Positions 34,753 to 43,043 of a DNA stretch of 64,000 bases are shown here, piece by piece (position 1 is the stretch's first letter; every line of letters starts with the position of its first letter). A model generated the notes under the pieces. That model was not told the DNA's origin. It was given only the letters and a program-made list of their open reading frames with translations, and ran no database searches. Source of the DNA: Lysobacterales bacterium (GTDB lineage Bacteria; Pseudomonadota; Gammaproteobacteria; Xanthomonadales; SZUA-38); the NCBI GenBank assembly GCA_030065125.1, contig JASJDM010000015.1, forward strand, positions 1-64,000. The letters run 5' to 3'. The position numbers and the translations under genes are program-made.

Positions 34753-35384
34753 AGCCCCTGCGACAACACCAGGGTGTGGCGGTGCCGCTGTTGCGAATCA
34801 ACATCGACACCGACGCCATCATTCCGTCCCGGGAAATGAAGCGTGTGTCCAAGAAAGGCCTGGGCCAGGGCCTGTTTGCCGGCTGGCGCTACCGTTATGA
34901 AGGCGACGAAAAGGTCGGTCCGGAACCCGAATTTGCACTCAACCAGCCGGCTTACGCCGGAGCCAGCATCCTGCTGGCAGGCGCCAACTTCGGCTGTGGC
35001 TCATCCCGGGAACACGCCGTGTGGGCGCTGGCGGAGTATGGTTTCCGGGTACTGGTTGCCCCCAGCTTCGGCAGTATCTTTCGCAACAACTGCATTCGAA
35101 ACGGTCTGCTGCCGGTGACCCTGCCGGCGGAGCAGGTGGAAACCCTGGCGGACTCGCTACAGCCCGATCCCCAGCAGCGCCGGATCAAGGTGGACCTGGA
35201 AGCCCGGGTCATCGAGACCGCCGATGGTCGGACCCTGGAATTTTCCATCGACGAGGCCGCCCGGAAGACCCTGCTCGACGGCCTGGATGCCATCGAGGTG
35301 ACCTTGCGACATGACGACGCCATTCAGGCCTTCAAAGCAGCGGACCGGCAGCGGCGCGCCTGGGCCTCGCTGTGGCCTGAATGA
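34749..35384 (+). CDS. LeuD-type hydro-lyase small subunit
   Basis: 211 residues. Swivelling beta-domain of the aconitase family, with VPLLRINIDTDAIIPSREMK near the N-terminus and the substrate-contact loop ANFGCGSSREHAVWAL. It pairs with the upstream large subunit, whose stop it overlaps. The order large-small with separate polypeptides is as in isopropylmalate isomerase and citraconase-type enzymes. The gene converges with a CaiB/BaiF gene, one base apart. Confidence 0.92.
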   Translation: MKPLRQHQGVAVPLLRINIDTDAIIPSREMKRVSKKGLGQGLFAGWRYRYEGDEKVGPEPEFALNQPAYAGASILLAGANFGCGSSREHAVWALAEYGFRVLVAPSFGSIFRNNCIRNGLLPVTLPAEQVETLADSLQPDPQQRRIKVDLEARVIETADGRTLEFSIDEAARKTLLDGLDAIEVTLRHDDAIQAFKAADRQRRAWASLWPE

Positions 35385-35385
35385 T

Positions 35386-36594
35386 TCAGGCCTGGGCTGA
35401 CGCAGCCAGCTCGCCTTCCACCACACCCGCCTGCAGCAGGGCTTCAATTTCCGACTCGCTGTAGCCCGCTTCGCGCAGCACCTGGTGGGTGTGTTCACCC
35501 GGCTCCGGCAGGTCATGGCGCAGGCCGAACCGCTGCGCTCCCATCTGTACCGGCAGGGCCGGCAGCCTGGCCGTGCCGCCGCCGGGCACCGACACCTCGA
35601 TCATGCCGCCGGAATGGTTCAGGTGCGGATCATCGATCAGGTCCTGGGGCTTGGAAATAGGCGCAAATGGCAGGCCAACCTCTTCCAGCCTGTCCATCAG
35701 GTCCGCCTTGGAGAACTGCCTGAACACCGCCTGTACCGCAGGAATGATCCGGTCGCGCTGCTTGACCCGGTCAGCGTTCAGATCCAGACCCCGGTCCTGG
35801 GAAAACTCGGTCAGCTGGAAGGCTTCGCAGAACTGACCCCACTGGGTATCACTGACCACCGCCACGAACAGCTGTTCCTGGTCGGCGGTCTCAAACACGT
35901 CATACACCGCCCAGGCCGATATGCGTACCGGCATGGGCTTGGCCGGCTCACCGGTCACTGCGTACTGGGCGATATGCTGACCCATCAGGAAGGCGGTGCT
36001 TTCGAACAGCGAGCTGGTGATTTGCTGGCCCTTGCCGGTCCGATGCCGCTGCTCCAGCGCGGCCAGGACACCCACTACGCCAAACATCCCCCCCAATACG
36101 TCGATCACCGAGGCACCGGCCCGCAGCGGCCGGCCCGGCGGGCCGGTCATGTAGGCCAGGCCGCCCATCATCTGGGTGACCTCGTCCAGGGCGGTTCGAT
36201 GCTCGTAAGGGCCGGCCAGAAACCCCCGGGAGGAGGCATAGATCAGCCGCGGGTTGAGCGCTGACATGGCCGGGTAGCCGTACCCCAGCTTTTCCATTGC
36301 ACCCGGTCGGAAGTTCTCAATCAGCACATCCGCCTTGCGTACCAGCCGGAACGCCAGCTCGCGACCCTGATCGGATTTCAGATCCACGCAGATGCTGCGC
36401 TTGTTGCGGTTGTACATGGCAAAGTAGCCGGCACCGGAACCCAGCAGCCGACGGGTCTTGTCGCCGCCCTTGGGTTCAACTTTCACCACGTCGGCGCCCA
36501 TATCGGCCAGCACCAGGCCCACGCTGGGTCCCATGACCATATGGGAAAACTCCACCACCTGGATGCCGCTGAGGGGTAGTTCCTGTTCCACCAT
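35386..36594 (-). CDS. CaiB/BaiF family (class III) CoA-transferase
   Basis: 402 residues. Signature LSGIQVVEFSHMVMGPSVGL and LADMGADVVKVEPKGGDKTR; catalytic aspartate in GASVIDVLGGMFG. It is only distantly similar to the CoA-transferase at 30351. Convergent with the LeuCD-type pair and divergent from the HMG-CoA lyase-family gene, it sits in the middle of what looks like one pathway module: hydro-lyase, CoA transfer, carbon-carbon lyase. Confidence 0.93.
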   Translation of the reverse strand: MVEQELPLSGIQVVEFSHMVMGPSVGLVLADMGADVVKVEPKGGDKTRRLLGSGAGYFAMYNRNKRSICVDLKSDQGRELAFRLVRKADVLIENFRPGAMEKLGYGYPAMSALNPRLIYASSRGFLAGPYEHRTALDEVTQMMGGLAYMTGPPGRPLRAGASVIDVLGGMFGVVGVLAALEQRHRTGKGQQITSSLFESTAFLMGQHIAQYAVTGEPAKPMPVRISAWAVYDVFETADQEQLFVAVVSDTQWGQFCEAFQLTEFSQDRGLDLNADRVKQRDRIIPAVQAVFRQFSKADLMDRLEEVGLPFAPISKPQDLIDDPHLNHSGGMIEVSVPGGGTARLPALPVQMGAQRFGLRHDLPEPGEHTHQVLREAGYSESEIEALLQAGVVEGELAASAQA

Positions 36595-36670
36595 CTCTTT
36601 CCCTGACCTGCTCCCGATTTCGCCGACCGGTCCGGGCGATACCCCAACCAGCGGCCGTTCTGCCTGATAA

Positions 36671-36690
36671 ATGTTATATCATTATATCAT
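36671..36690. promoter_or_regulatory. AT-rich operator between divergent CoA-transferase and lyase genes
   Basis: ATGTTATATCATTATATCAT contains the direct repeat TTATATCA-TTATATCA and, on the minus strand, a perfect TATAAT (36681-36686). The 16-base core GTTATATCATTATATC matches the core at 59232 in 13 of 16 positions. On the plus strand TTCTGC (36658) and TTATAT (36682) can serve as -35 and -10 of the lyase gene. Confidence 0.5.
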
Positions 36691-36716
36691 TAGGACAGCA
36701 TCTTCAGCACAGTACC

Positions 36717-37649
36717 ATGCCAACAATCGATATCCTGATCAGCGAAGTGGGGCCACGGGACGGCCTGCAAAACGCCGGCGCCATTATGCCCACCGAGGCC
36801 AAAAAGCGCTGGATAAAAGCCGAGGCAGCCGCCGGCGTGCGTGAAATCGAGGTGGGCTCGTTCGTCCCGGCCAAGGTTCTGCCTCAACTGGCGGACACCG
36901 CGGAGATCGTGCAGTATGCCCGGTCCCTTCCCGGCCTGGACGTGGCGGTGCTGGTACCCAATCTGCGCGGCGCTGAAGGCGCGGTGGCGGCCGGGGCCCA
37001 TAAGATTTCCATCCCGTTCTCGGTCAGCGAAACCCATAGCCTGCGCAATGTCAGACGCAGTCACGAGCAGATGTTCGAAGAAGTCCGCCGCATTCGTGAG
37101 CTCATCGATCAACAGGAACACAAACCGCACTTTGAGGGCGGCCTGTCCACGGCCTTCGGCTGCACCCTGGAAGGGCCCATCTCCGAGGACCTGGTCGTGC
37201 GCAGCGCGGAGAAACTGATGCAGGCTGGCTGTGATGAAGTGGGCCTGTCAGATACCACGGGTTACGCCAATCCGGCCCAGGTGAGCCGCCTGGTGGGCAA
37301 GGTCAAGGCGGCGGTGGGAGACGACCGGCTGACGGGGATTCACCTGCACAACACCCGGGGGCTCGGGCTGGCCAACGTCATCGCGGCGCTGGATGCCGGT
37401 ATCACCACGGTCGACAGTTCCCTGGGCGGGCTGGGCGGCTGCCCGTTCGCACCGGGCGCCAGCGGCAACATCGTCACGGAGGACCTGGTGTTCATGCTGG
37501 AAGCCATGGGACTGCGAACCGGCATCGACCTGGAAAAACTGCTGCAGGTTCGCGCGATCCTGGAGCAGTCCCTGGACGGGGAACCGCTGTACGGCTTCAC
37601 GCCGGACGCAGGTTTACCAAAGGGCTTCCGGTCGGCCAGCGCGGCCTGA
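36717..37649 (+). CDS. Hydroxymethylglutaryl-CoA lyase family protein
   Basis: 310 residues, HMGL-like TIM barrel. Catalytic residues of the family: R and D in EVGPRDGLQN, metal-binding HxH in GIHLHNTRGLG, and the mobile-loop cysteine in GGLGGCPFAPGASGN. True HMG-CoA lyase gives acetyl-CoA and acetoacetate; relatives cleave other 3-hydroxyacyl-CoAs such as citramalyl-CoA. With a LeuCD-type hydro-lyase and a CoA-transferase adjacent, a citramalyl-CoA-like substrate is as plausible as HMG-CoA. Confidence 0.92.
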   Translation: MPTIDILISEVGPRDGLQNAGAIMPTEAKKRWIKAEAAAGVREIEVGSFVPAKVLPQLADTAEIVQYARSLPGLDVAVLVPNLRGAEGAVAAGAHKISIPFSVSETHSLRNVRRSHEQMFEEVRRIRELIDQQEHKPHFEGGLSTAFGCTLEGPISEDLVVRSAEKLMQAGCDEVGLSDTTGYANPAQVSRLVGKVKAAVGDDRLTGIHLHNTRGLGLANVIAALDAGITTVDSSLGGLGGCPFAPGASGNIVTEDLVFMLEAMGLRTGIDLEKLLQVRAILEQSLDGEPLYGFTPDAGLPKGFRSASAA

Positions 37650-37727
37650 TTATCGTCAAGCCCGGCCGTTGCTGGCGGAGGAATCGCGTCCCCCGTGCCG
37701 TCGCCACTCATAAACAGTAACGGGATG

Positions 37728-38366
37728 TCAGGACGCGGCCTGGTCCTCCGACTGCCCCAGGCCGGCTGCCATGCCGCGCTGGACCGCCGACATGCCGGAC
37801 AGGGCATCACACCAGCGCCGGATGTGGTCATAGCCGGACAGTCCACCGTCCAGCCGCTGGACCGAGTTGGCCGCCACGGGGTATCCCAGGGTATCAGCGA
37901 TGCTCAGGGCGTCGCCGGCCAGGAAGTCACTGGCGGCCAGCTGCCGGTCCATGACCTCGAGCAGTCGATGGCTGGTCTGCACGAACAGATCCACCACCGA
38001 GGCATCGGTTGTTGGATACAGCGTGGAGAAGTAATACTGGCCGGACAGCGCTGGACTCAGGTCTGAGGCCAGAATGGCCGCCCACTGCTGGACCCGCGCG
38101 CGCTTCGGCAAACCCTTCGGCATCAGCCTCCCGGTCTTTTCCGCCAGATACTGGGAAATGGCCAGGGTGCCATAGAGGGGTTGATCCAGATCCGGCTCAG
38201 CGATGACCGGGACCCGGCCCACCGGGTTGATCCGGAGGAAGTCCGGGGCCAGGTGCTCGCCCGCAGCCAGGTCTACCCAGATCAGCTCGTAATGCAGCTC
38301 CAGCAGCTCCAGCAGCACGGTCACTTTCTGGCTGTTGGCGGTGGGCGCGGTCCACAGGCTGATCAT
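37728..38366 (-). CDS. Glutathione S-transferase family protein
   Basis: 212 residues. N-domain MISLWTAPTANSQKVTVLLE with an NSQKV active-site start (Ser/Asn), cis-proline segment VGRVPVIAEPDLDQPLYGTL, and a helical C-domain (DALSIADTLGYPVA N-capping region). Resembles YghU/YfcG-like GSTs. It ends an operon with the VOC and TRAP-binding-protein genes (four-base overlaps), so it may act on a reactive intermediate of this pathway. Confidence 0.88.
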   Translation of the reverse strand: MISLWTAPTANSQKVTVLLELLELHYELIWVDLAAGEHLAPDFLRINPVGRVPVIAEPDLDQPLYGTLAISQYLAEKTGRLMPKGLPKRARVQQWAAILASDLSPALSGQYYFSTLYPTTDASVVDLFVQTSHRLLEVMDRQLAASDFLAGDALSIADTLGYPVAANSVQRLDGGLSGYDHIRRWCDALSGMSAVQRGMAAGLGQSEDQAAS

Positions 38367-39232
38367 GCCGGCGTCTCCACCAGTTCGATCAGCTCACCCA
38401 CGGCACCTGTCATGCAGCCGGCACGGCCGGCGGGCGGGCCCAGAAGGTCATCGGACCAGGGTTCCAGCGAGTCCACGGCGTAGCTCACCATACTGATCCC
38501 CGGTGCCAGCTGCCCGGGATTGACCGGTCGCGGCCCCGCTTCGGCCGGCATCTGGTCCAGCTCCAGCAGGAAGCCCGGGCTGCCCAGAGGCACGGCCGCA
38601 ATGGGATGATAATGTTCCCGGGGAAGATCGAATGCCCGGGACAGCACCGTCACCCGGGCCTCCACCGCCGGTGCGTCCGGCAGGCCGAAACGCCGGGAAT
38701 AAAAGGACTTCATACCGTCCATGTCGGGGCCACCCAGGATGGTGACAAAGGTATGCTCCACCGGGGTGTGGGCCATGGGAAGGTCAAACCCCGGCACCGG
38801 CCCCTTGATCTGGGTCAGGTACAAAAGCTCACCCGCCGGACCCACCACCTGCATAGCCCGGATCTGGTCGGAAATGGAAAGATCGTCCGGCGGGCCCAGG
38901 ATTTCAAAGGGAGAGTCCGCCAGTTCGATGGCCAGGCCGTCCACATCCTGCACAACGATTTCCAGGGCGTTCCACCCATGGAATCGGAAGGGCACGAAGT
39001 CATCCCGGCTGCCGCGCTCCACCATGCGGAATTCATGGCCCGGCCTCGCCGCCGGGCTGAGCACGGCACAGGCGGCGCCGGCCATATCCGGCGTACCCCA
39101 GGCCCGGGCCTGGTCGGCGCTGACGGCACCCTGCTCCTTCAGCGACAGGCCCAGGAAGTCCCGATAGACCTGGACCTGGGCCGACAGGTCGGGGACCGAC
39201 ACAGTGACGCCACAGATCTGCTTGAGGCTCAT
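38363..39232 (-). CDS. Two-domain VOC (glyoxalase/dioxygenase superfamily) protein
   Basis: 289 residues with two vicinal-oxygen-chelate modules. N-module SLKQICGVTVSVPDLSAQVQ to GWNALEIVVQDVDGL; C-module VEHTFVTILGGPDMDGMKSF to SYAVDSLEP. It shares the block WNALEIVVQDVDG...IRAMQVVGPAGELLYLT with the VOC protein at 50192, so the two are paralogues. Metal ligands cannot be assigned with confidence. Overlaps both neighbours by four bases. Function unknown. Confidence 0.85.
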   Translation of the reverse strand: MSLKQICGVTVSVPDLSAQVQVYRDFLGLSLKEQGAVSADQARAWGTPDMAGAACAVLSPAARPGHEFRMVERGSRDDFVPFRFHGWNALEIVVQDVDGLAIELADSPFEILGPPDDLSISDQIRAMQVVGPAGELLYLTQIKGPVPGFDLPMAHTPVEHTFVTILGGPDMDGMKSFYSRRFGLPDAPAVEARVTVLSRAFDLPREHYHPIAAVPLGSPGFLLELDQMPAEAGPRPVNPGQLAPGISMVSYAVDSLEPWSDDLLGPPAGRAGCMTGAVGELIELVETPA

Positions 39233-40329
39233 CCGGCCTCGCTCCCGCTGGATGCCTGGCGTCGTATGAATTCCGATTTCCCCTGCTGCACCAGCTCAAA
39301 GATTTCCTCGGCGCGCCCGCCAATGGCCTGGATCATGGCCAGGTGGCTGTCCCGTGCCGCGGCCCGCCAGCGCTCACCCAGCTCAGCATCCGGCTCCAGA
39401 ATCGTGACCCCGCGGTTGGGCAGGTCCGCATAGAAGCCGTCCAGCATCTGGCGAATTGCCTCACGACCGTCCTGGCGGCGATCCATGCTGGATGCCACCA
39501 GCTGCTGCTGGTCCTGGCTGAGGGAACGGTACCATTCCCGGTTGGCCACGATGAGTCCCGCGTCAAACGCGTGGCGGGTCAGGGTCAGGTAAGGCGCTTC
39601 CCGGGAGATTCCGGCGATGGTGTACATGCCCACGCCGCCCTGGGCGCTCTCGATCAGGCCGGTCTGCATGGCCGGGATCAGTTCCGAAAAGGTCACCGGT
39701 ATCAGGTCCGCACCGATGGCCTCGGCGAATACCCGTGAACCCAGGGCGTTGGACGCGCGCATGGAAAGACCCCGGGCATCTTCCGGCTGTCGCACAGGCC
39801 GGGTGGAATAGATGGAAGTCCAGCCGACCTCCGACCACTGCAGCAGCTCCAGCCCCTTTTCCGCCAGCAGGTCCCGGTAAGCCTGGTCCAGGTAGTGATC
39901 CACCACGAAGTCCACCTCCGCCCGGGAATCAAACAGGTAAGGCGTCAGCAGCAGGCTGAGTTCAGGCACCACGGTGGCCAGGCCCTGCAGGGAAAAACCA
40001 CCGATCTGGACCCGGCCGCGGCGAATGTTGGCCAGGGCGGTTTCTTCACTGCCCAGTTCACCGGCGATGAACATTCGGGTCTCGAAACCCTGGGCACCCT
40101 GATTGATGCGTGCCTCGAAGCGCTGCCACATCTCGTGCCAGGGAGTTTTGGGCACGGACAGCGAAGACACCCTCAGCAGTATCCTGCTGTCCTCCGCCGC
40201 CGGAGCGCGACCCCCGATGAGCGCGACCAGGCAAAGCAGCACACATGTCAGCGTGCCAATGCCATAATACCGCCCCGGTAAGCAGCGGGATCCGCGTTCC
40301 TCCTGTTGCCGGAATCTGGCCATAGGCAT
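39229..40329 (-). CDS. TRAP transporter substrate-binding protein (DctP family)
   Basis: 366 residues including an N-terminal signal region (YGIGTLTCVLLCLVALIGG, cleaved near APAAE). The body matches DctP-type binding proteins: SLPKTPWHEMWQRFEARIN, LLLTPYLFDSRAEVDFVVDH, RPVRQPEDARGLSMRASNAL (with the arginine that normally binds the ligand carboxylate), and LTLTRHAFDAGLIVANREWY. It captures an organic acid in the periplasm. The permease genes run divergently from a shared short gap. First Met at 40329; 40323 is an alternative. Confidence 0.9.
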   Translation of the reverse strand: MPMARFRQQEERGSRCLPGRYYGIGTLTCVLLCLVALIGGRAPAAEDSRILLRVSSLSVPKTPWHEMWQRFEARINQGAQGFETRMFIAGELGSEETALANIRRGRVQIGGFSLQGLATVVPELSLLLTPYLFDSRAEVDFVVDHYLDQAYRDLLAEKGLELLQWSEVGWTSIYSTRPVRQPEDARGLSMRASNALGSRVFAEAIGADLIPVTFSELIPAMQTGLIESAQGGVGMYTIAGISREAPYLTLTRHAFDAGLIVANREWYRSLSQDQQQLVASSMDRRQDGREAIRQMLDGFYADLPNRGVTILEPDAELGERWRAAARDSHLAMIQAIGGRAEEIFELVQQGKSEFIRRQASSGSEAG

Positions 40330-40332
40330 TGC

Positions 40333-40848
40333 ATGATTACCGTCCCATCACGCCAGCGCAAGTTTCTGCAGCGGCTGCACTCGGTCGAGAAAGCCGCAAC
40401 GTTCCTGGCATTTCTGGTGCTGATCGGCGCCCTGTTCCTGGACGTGGTTTACCGGGAGTTCACCGGGGTCGGCCTGCACTGGGCCCGCCAGGTGGGCGTC
40501 TACGCCAACATAGTGGTCGTGATGCTGGGACTGGGGCTGGCGTCCGCCGGCGGCGCCCACCTGCGCCCCCGGTTTGCCGACCACTGGCTACCCAAAAATT
40601 GGGAGCCGGTACTGCAACGCCTGCAGGAAGGGCTGATGGCCTTGTTCTGTCTGGGCTTCGGCTTGCTGGCGCTGCAGATCACGCTGCAGGCGTGGCAGCT
40701 GCAGGAACGCTCCATCCTCATCGGCGTCGTGGTGTGGCCCATCATGGCGGTCATGCCCCTGGCGTTTTTCATCGCCACGGTGCGCCACGGCCTGTACGCC
40801 TGGACGCCGGAACTCAGGCCCGACGACGCCCAGGATCGAAACGAATGA
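40333..40848 (+). CDS. TRAP transporter small permease (DctQ family)
   Basis: 171 residues, four membrane segments (ATFLAFLVLIGALFLDVVYR; VGVYANIVVVMLGLGLASAG; LMALFCLGFGLLALQITLQA; WPIMAVMPLAFFIATVRHG). Typical DctQ size and layout. I start it at the ATG at 40333; a TTG at 40306 would overlap the divergent binding-protein gene. Its stop overlaps the large permease start by four bases. Confidence 0.9.
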   Translation: MITVPSRQRKFLQRLHSVEKAATFLAFLVLIGALFLDVVYREFTGVGLHWARQVGVYANIVVVMLGLGLASAGGAHLRPRFADHWLPKNWEPVLQRLQEGLMALFCLGFGLLALQITLQAWQLQERSILIGVVVWPIMAVMPLAFFIATVRHGLYAWTPELRPDDAQDRNE

Positions 40849-42104
40849 CCACGTTCGGCCTGGTTATCCTGGTACTGGCCCTGCTCGCGCTGCGCCAGAA
40901 CCTGCTGGTGGTGCTCGGGGTGGTGCTGGTCTACGTCTACTGGGCCGTGGGCGAGGACGCGTTGTCTTTTATCCTGCTGGACGGCTGGCATGCGCTCAAC
41001 AAGGAGGTCCTGCTGTCCATCCCGCTGTTCATTCTGTCCGGCCAGATCATGTCCAGGGGCTCCATGGCAGAGCGGCTGGTGCGGTTTGTCCGTGAGCTGA
41101 CCGGGCCCATTCCCGGCGGCATGGCCATCGCCACGGTGCTGGCCTGTGCCCTGTTTGCCGCCATCTCCGGTTCGTCCACGGTGACGCTGCTGGCTGTGGG
41201 CTCCGTCATGTACCCGGCCCTGCTCAAGGCCGGCTACTCCAAGTCATTCTCCCTGGGCGCCCTGTGCGCGGCCGGAACCCTGGGCATCGTGGTGCCGCCC
41301 AGCATCCCGCTGATCCTGTACGGCGTCATGACCCGGACATCGATTACCGATCTGTTCCTGGCCGGCATTGGCCCCGCCCTGCTGCTGACCGCCCTGATGA
41401 GCCTGTACGCGGTGATCGCCAACCGCGATCGCCGAGGCGGCAGCTGGAAACTGGCTGCACTGCTCGACGCCGGCCGCAAGGGCATGTGGTCCCTGCTGAT
41501 GCCGGTGCTGATCCTGGGGGGCATTTACAGTGGCCACTTCACCGCCACCGAGTCAGCCGCGGTAGCCGTGGTGTATGCGTTCGTGGTGGAGGTGTTCATT
41601 CACCGGGAACTGTCAGCCCGCAAGGTGTATGACGTGTTCGCAGAAACCACCCAGCTGCTGGGATCGCTGTTCCCCGTGCTGATGCTGGCGGTGAGCCTGA
41701 ACGTGCTGTTGACCTACCAGCAGGTACCCGTCGCCGTGGTGCAGTGGTTCTCCCAGTTCTTTGATTCCAGCACCTCGTTCCTGGTGGTCACCAACATCTT
41801 TCTGCTGATGGTGGGAACCGTTATGGACATCGGCTCGGCCGTGCTGATCCTGTCGCCCATGCTGGAGCCCATCGCCTCGGCCCAGGGAATCGACCCCGTA
41901 CATTTCGGCATCATCACCATCGTCAACCTGGAAATCGGCTACCTGACACCGCCCTTCGGGCTGAACCTGATCGTCGCCATGTCAGCCTTCCGCGAGGGCT
42001 TCTGGGACATCTGCAAAAGCGTGGTGCCGTTTCTGCTGTTGATGCTGCTGGGACTGGTTGTGGTCACCTTTGTACCCAGGCTGTCACTTTTCCTGATTCA
42101 ATGA
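40845..42104 (+). CDS. TRAP transporter large permease (DctM family)
   Basis: 419 residues, about 12 membrane segments. Marks: IPLFILSGQIMSRGSMAERL, LFAAISGSSTVTLLAVGSVM, AAGTLGIVVPPSIPLILYGV, FTATESAAVAVVYAFVVEVF and IGYLTPPFGLNLIVAMSAF, all typical of DctM. It drives sodium- or proton-coupled uptake with the DctQ and DctP proteins next door. Start at 40845 (MTTFGLVILVLALLAL); the open frame further upstream is the DctQ shadow. Confidence 0.94.
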   Translation: MTTFGLVILVLALLALRQNLLVVLGVVLVYVYWAVGEDALSFILLDGWHALNKEVLLSIPLFILSGQIMSRGSMAERLVRFVRELTGPIPGGMAIATVLACALFAAISGSSTVTLLAVGSVMYPALLKAGYSKSFSLGALCAAGTLGIVVPPSIPLILYGVMTRTSITDLFLAGIGPALLLTALMSLYAVIANRDRRGGSWKLAALLDAGRKGMWSLLMPVLILGGIYSGHFTATESAAVAVVYAFVVEVFIHRELSARKVYDVFAETTQLLGSLFPVLMLAVSLNVLLTYQQVPVAVVQWFSQFFDSSTSFLVVTNIFLLMVGTVMDIGSAVLILSPMLEPIASAQGIDPVHFGIITIVNLEIGYLTPPFGLNLIVAMSAFREGFWDICKSVVPFLLLMLLGLVVVTFVPRLSLFLIQ

Positions 42105-42159
42105 TCCATGGGCGCTGGGTGATAATAGTGAGCAGCAACCAGGGAGCGTAGATATCACC

Positions 42160-43035
42160 ATGACCGACATTCGCGCCATCGATGCGGTGGTCAATATCTG
42201 GACCGAAGAAGCCCTGTCCTGCCGGCCGGACTGGGGACCGGATTTTTTCGTGGGCAAGATGAAAGCCCAGGACAGCCTGATGGGCGGCTTGAGCCTGGAG
42301 CAGATGATCGAGCGCATGGACCAGGCCGGCATCGGCCACGGCTTCCTGATCGCCGCCAAGTCCGGCCGACCCGGACTGCCGGGCTGCTACCACATGCCGC
42401 TGGAGGTGGTGGCACGGGCGGTGGAGCAGTATCCCGACCGGTTCTCCGGACTGTGCGGCGTGGATCCATTCATGGGCATGGATGGCGTGCGGCAACTGGA
42501 AGACGCCGTGAAAAACATGGGCTTCGTCGGCGCGCACCTTTACCCCCACTGGTTTGACCTGGCCCCGGACCAGGCAAGGTATTACCCGTTTTACGCCAAG
42601 TGCGTTGAACTGGACGTGCCCATCCAGATGCAGGTGGGACAGTCCATGATCTACTCGAAGGAATACCGCTGCCGCAGCGTGGGCCGGCCCATTACCCTTG
42701 ATCCAGTAGCCTGTGACTTTCCGGAACTGAAACTGATCGGCATCCATGTCGGCATTCCGTGGACCGACGAGATGATTGCCATGGCCTGGAAACACGCCAA
42801 CGTCTACATCGGCTGTGATGCCCACAGTCCCAAGTACTGGCCACAAAGCTTCGTCAACTACATCAACAGCTACGGTTCGAAGAAGGTCCTGTTCGGCACC
42901 GACTTCCCCGTGCTGGATTTCGCCCGCACCATGGAGGAAATCCGGGGCCTGGGCCTGAAGCCCGGATCCTTGCAGCGCTTGCTGCGCGACAACACCGTCG
43001 AAGTTTACGGGCTGGACCCCGCCACCGGCAGCTGA
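42160..43035 (+). CDS. Amidohydrolase family protein (amidohydrolase_2)
   Basis: 291 residues, TIM-barrel metal-dependent hydrolase or decarboxylase of the aminocarboxymuconate-semialdehyde decarboxylase type. Segments: GLSLEQMIERMDQAGIGHGF, CGVDPFMGMDGVRQLEDAVK, GFVGAHLYPHWFDLAP, LKLIGIHVGIPWTDEMI and KKVLFGTDFPVLDF (final Asp ligand). The usual N-terminal HxH is replaced by DAVVNIW, so one metal ligand pair is missing. Follows the TRAP genes by 55 bases. Confidence 0.88.
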   Translation: MTDIRAIDAVVNIWTEEALSCRPDWGPDFFVGKMKAQDSLMGGLSLEQMIERMDQAGIGHGFLIAAKSGRPGLPGCYHMPLEVVARAVEQYPDRFSGLCGVDPFMGMDGVRQLEDAVKNMGFVGAHLYPHWFDLAPDQARYYPFYAKCVELDVPIQMQVGQSMIYSKEYRCRSVGRPITLDPVACDFPELKLIGIHVGIPWTDEMIAMAWKHANVYIGCDAHSPKYWPQSFVNYINSYGSKKVLFGTDFPVLDFARTMEEIRGLGLKPGSLQRLLRDNTVEVYGLDPATGS

Positions 43036-43043
43036 CCCGGACC

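Noticed and set aside
33340..35384. Leucine-biosynthesis leuC/leuD
   Set aside because: Sequence after the cluster cysteines is divergent, and the neighbours are CoA-transferase and lyase genes, not leuA/leuB; kept as LeuC/LeuD-type only.
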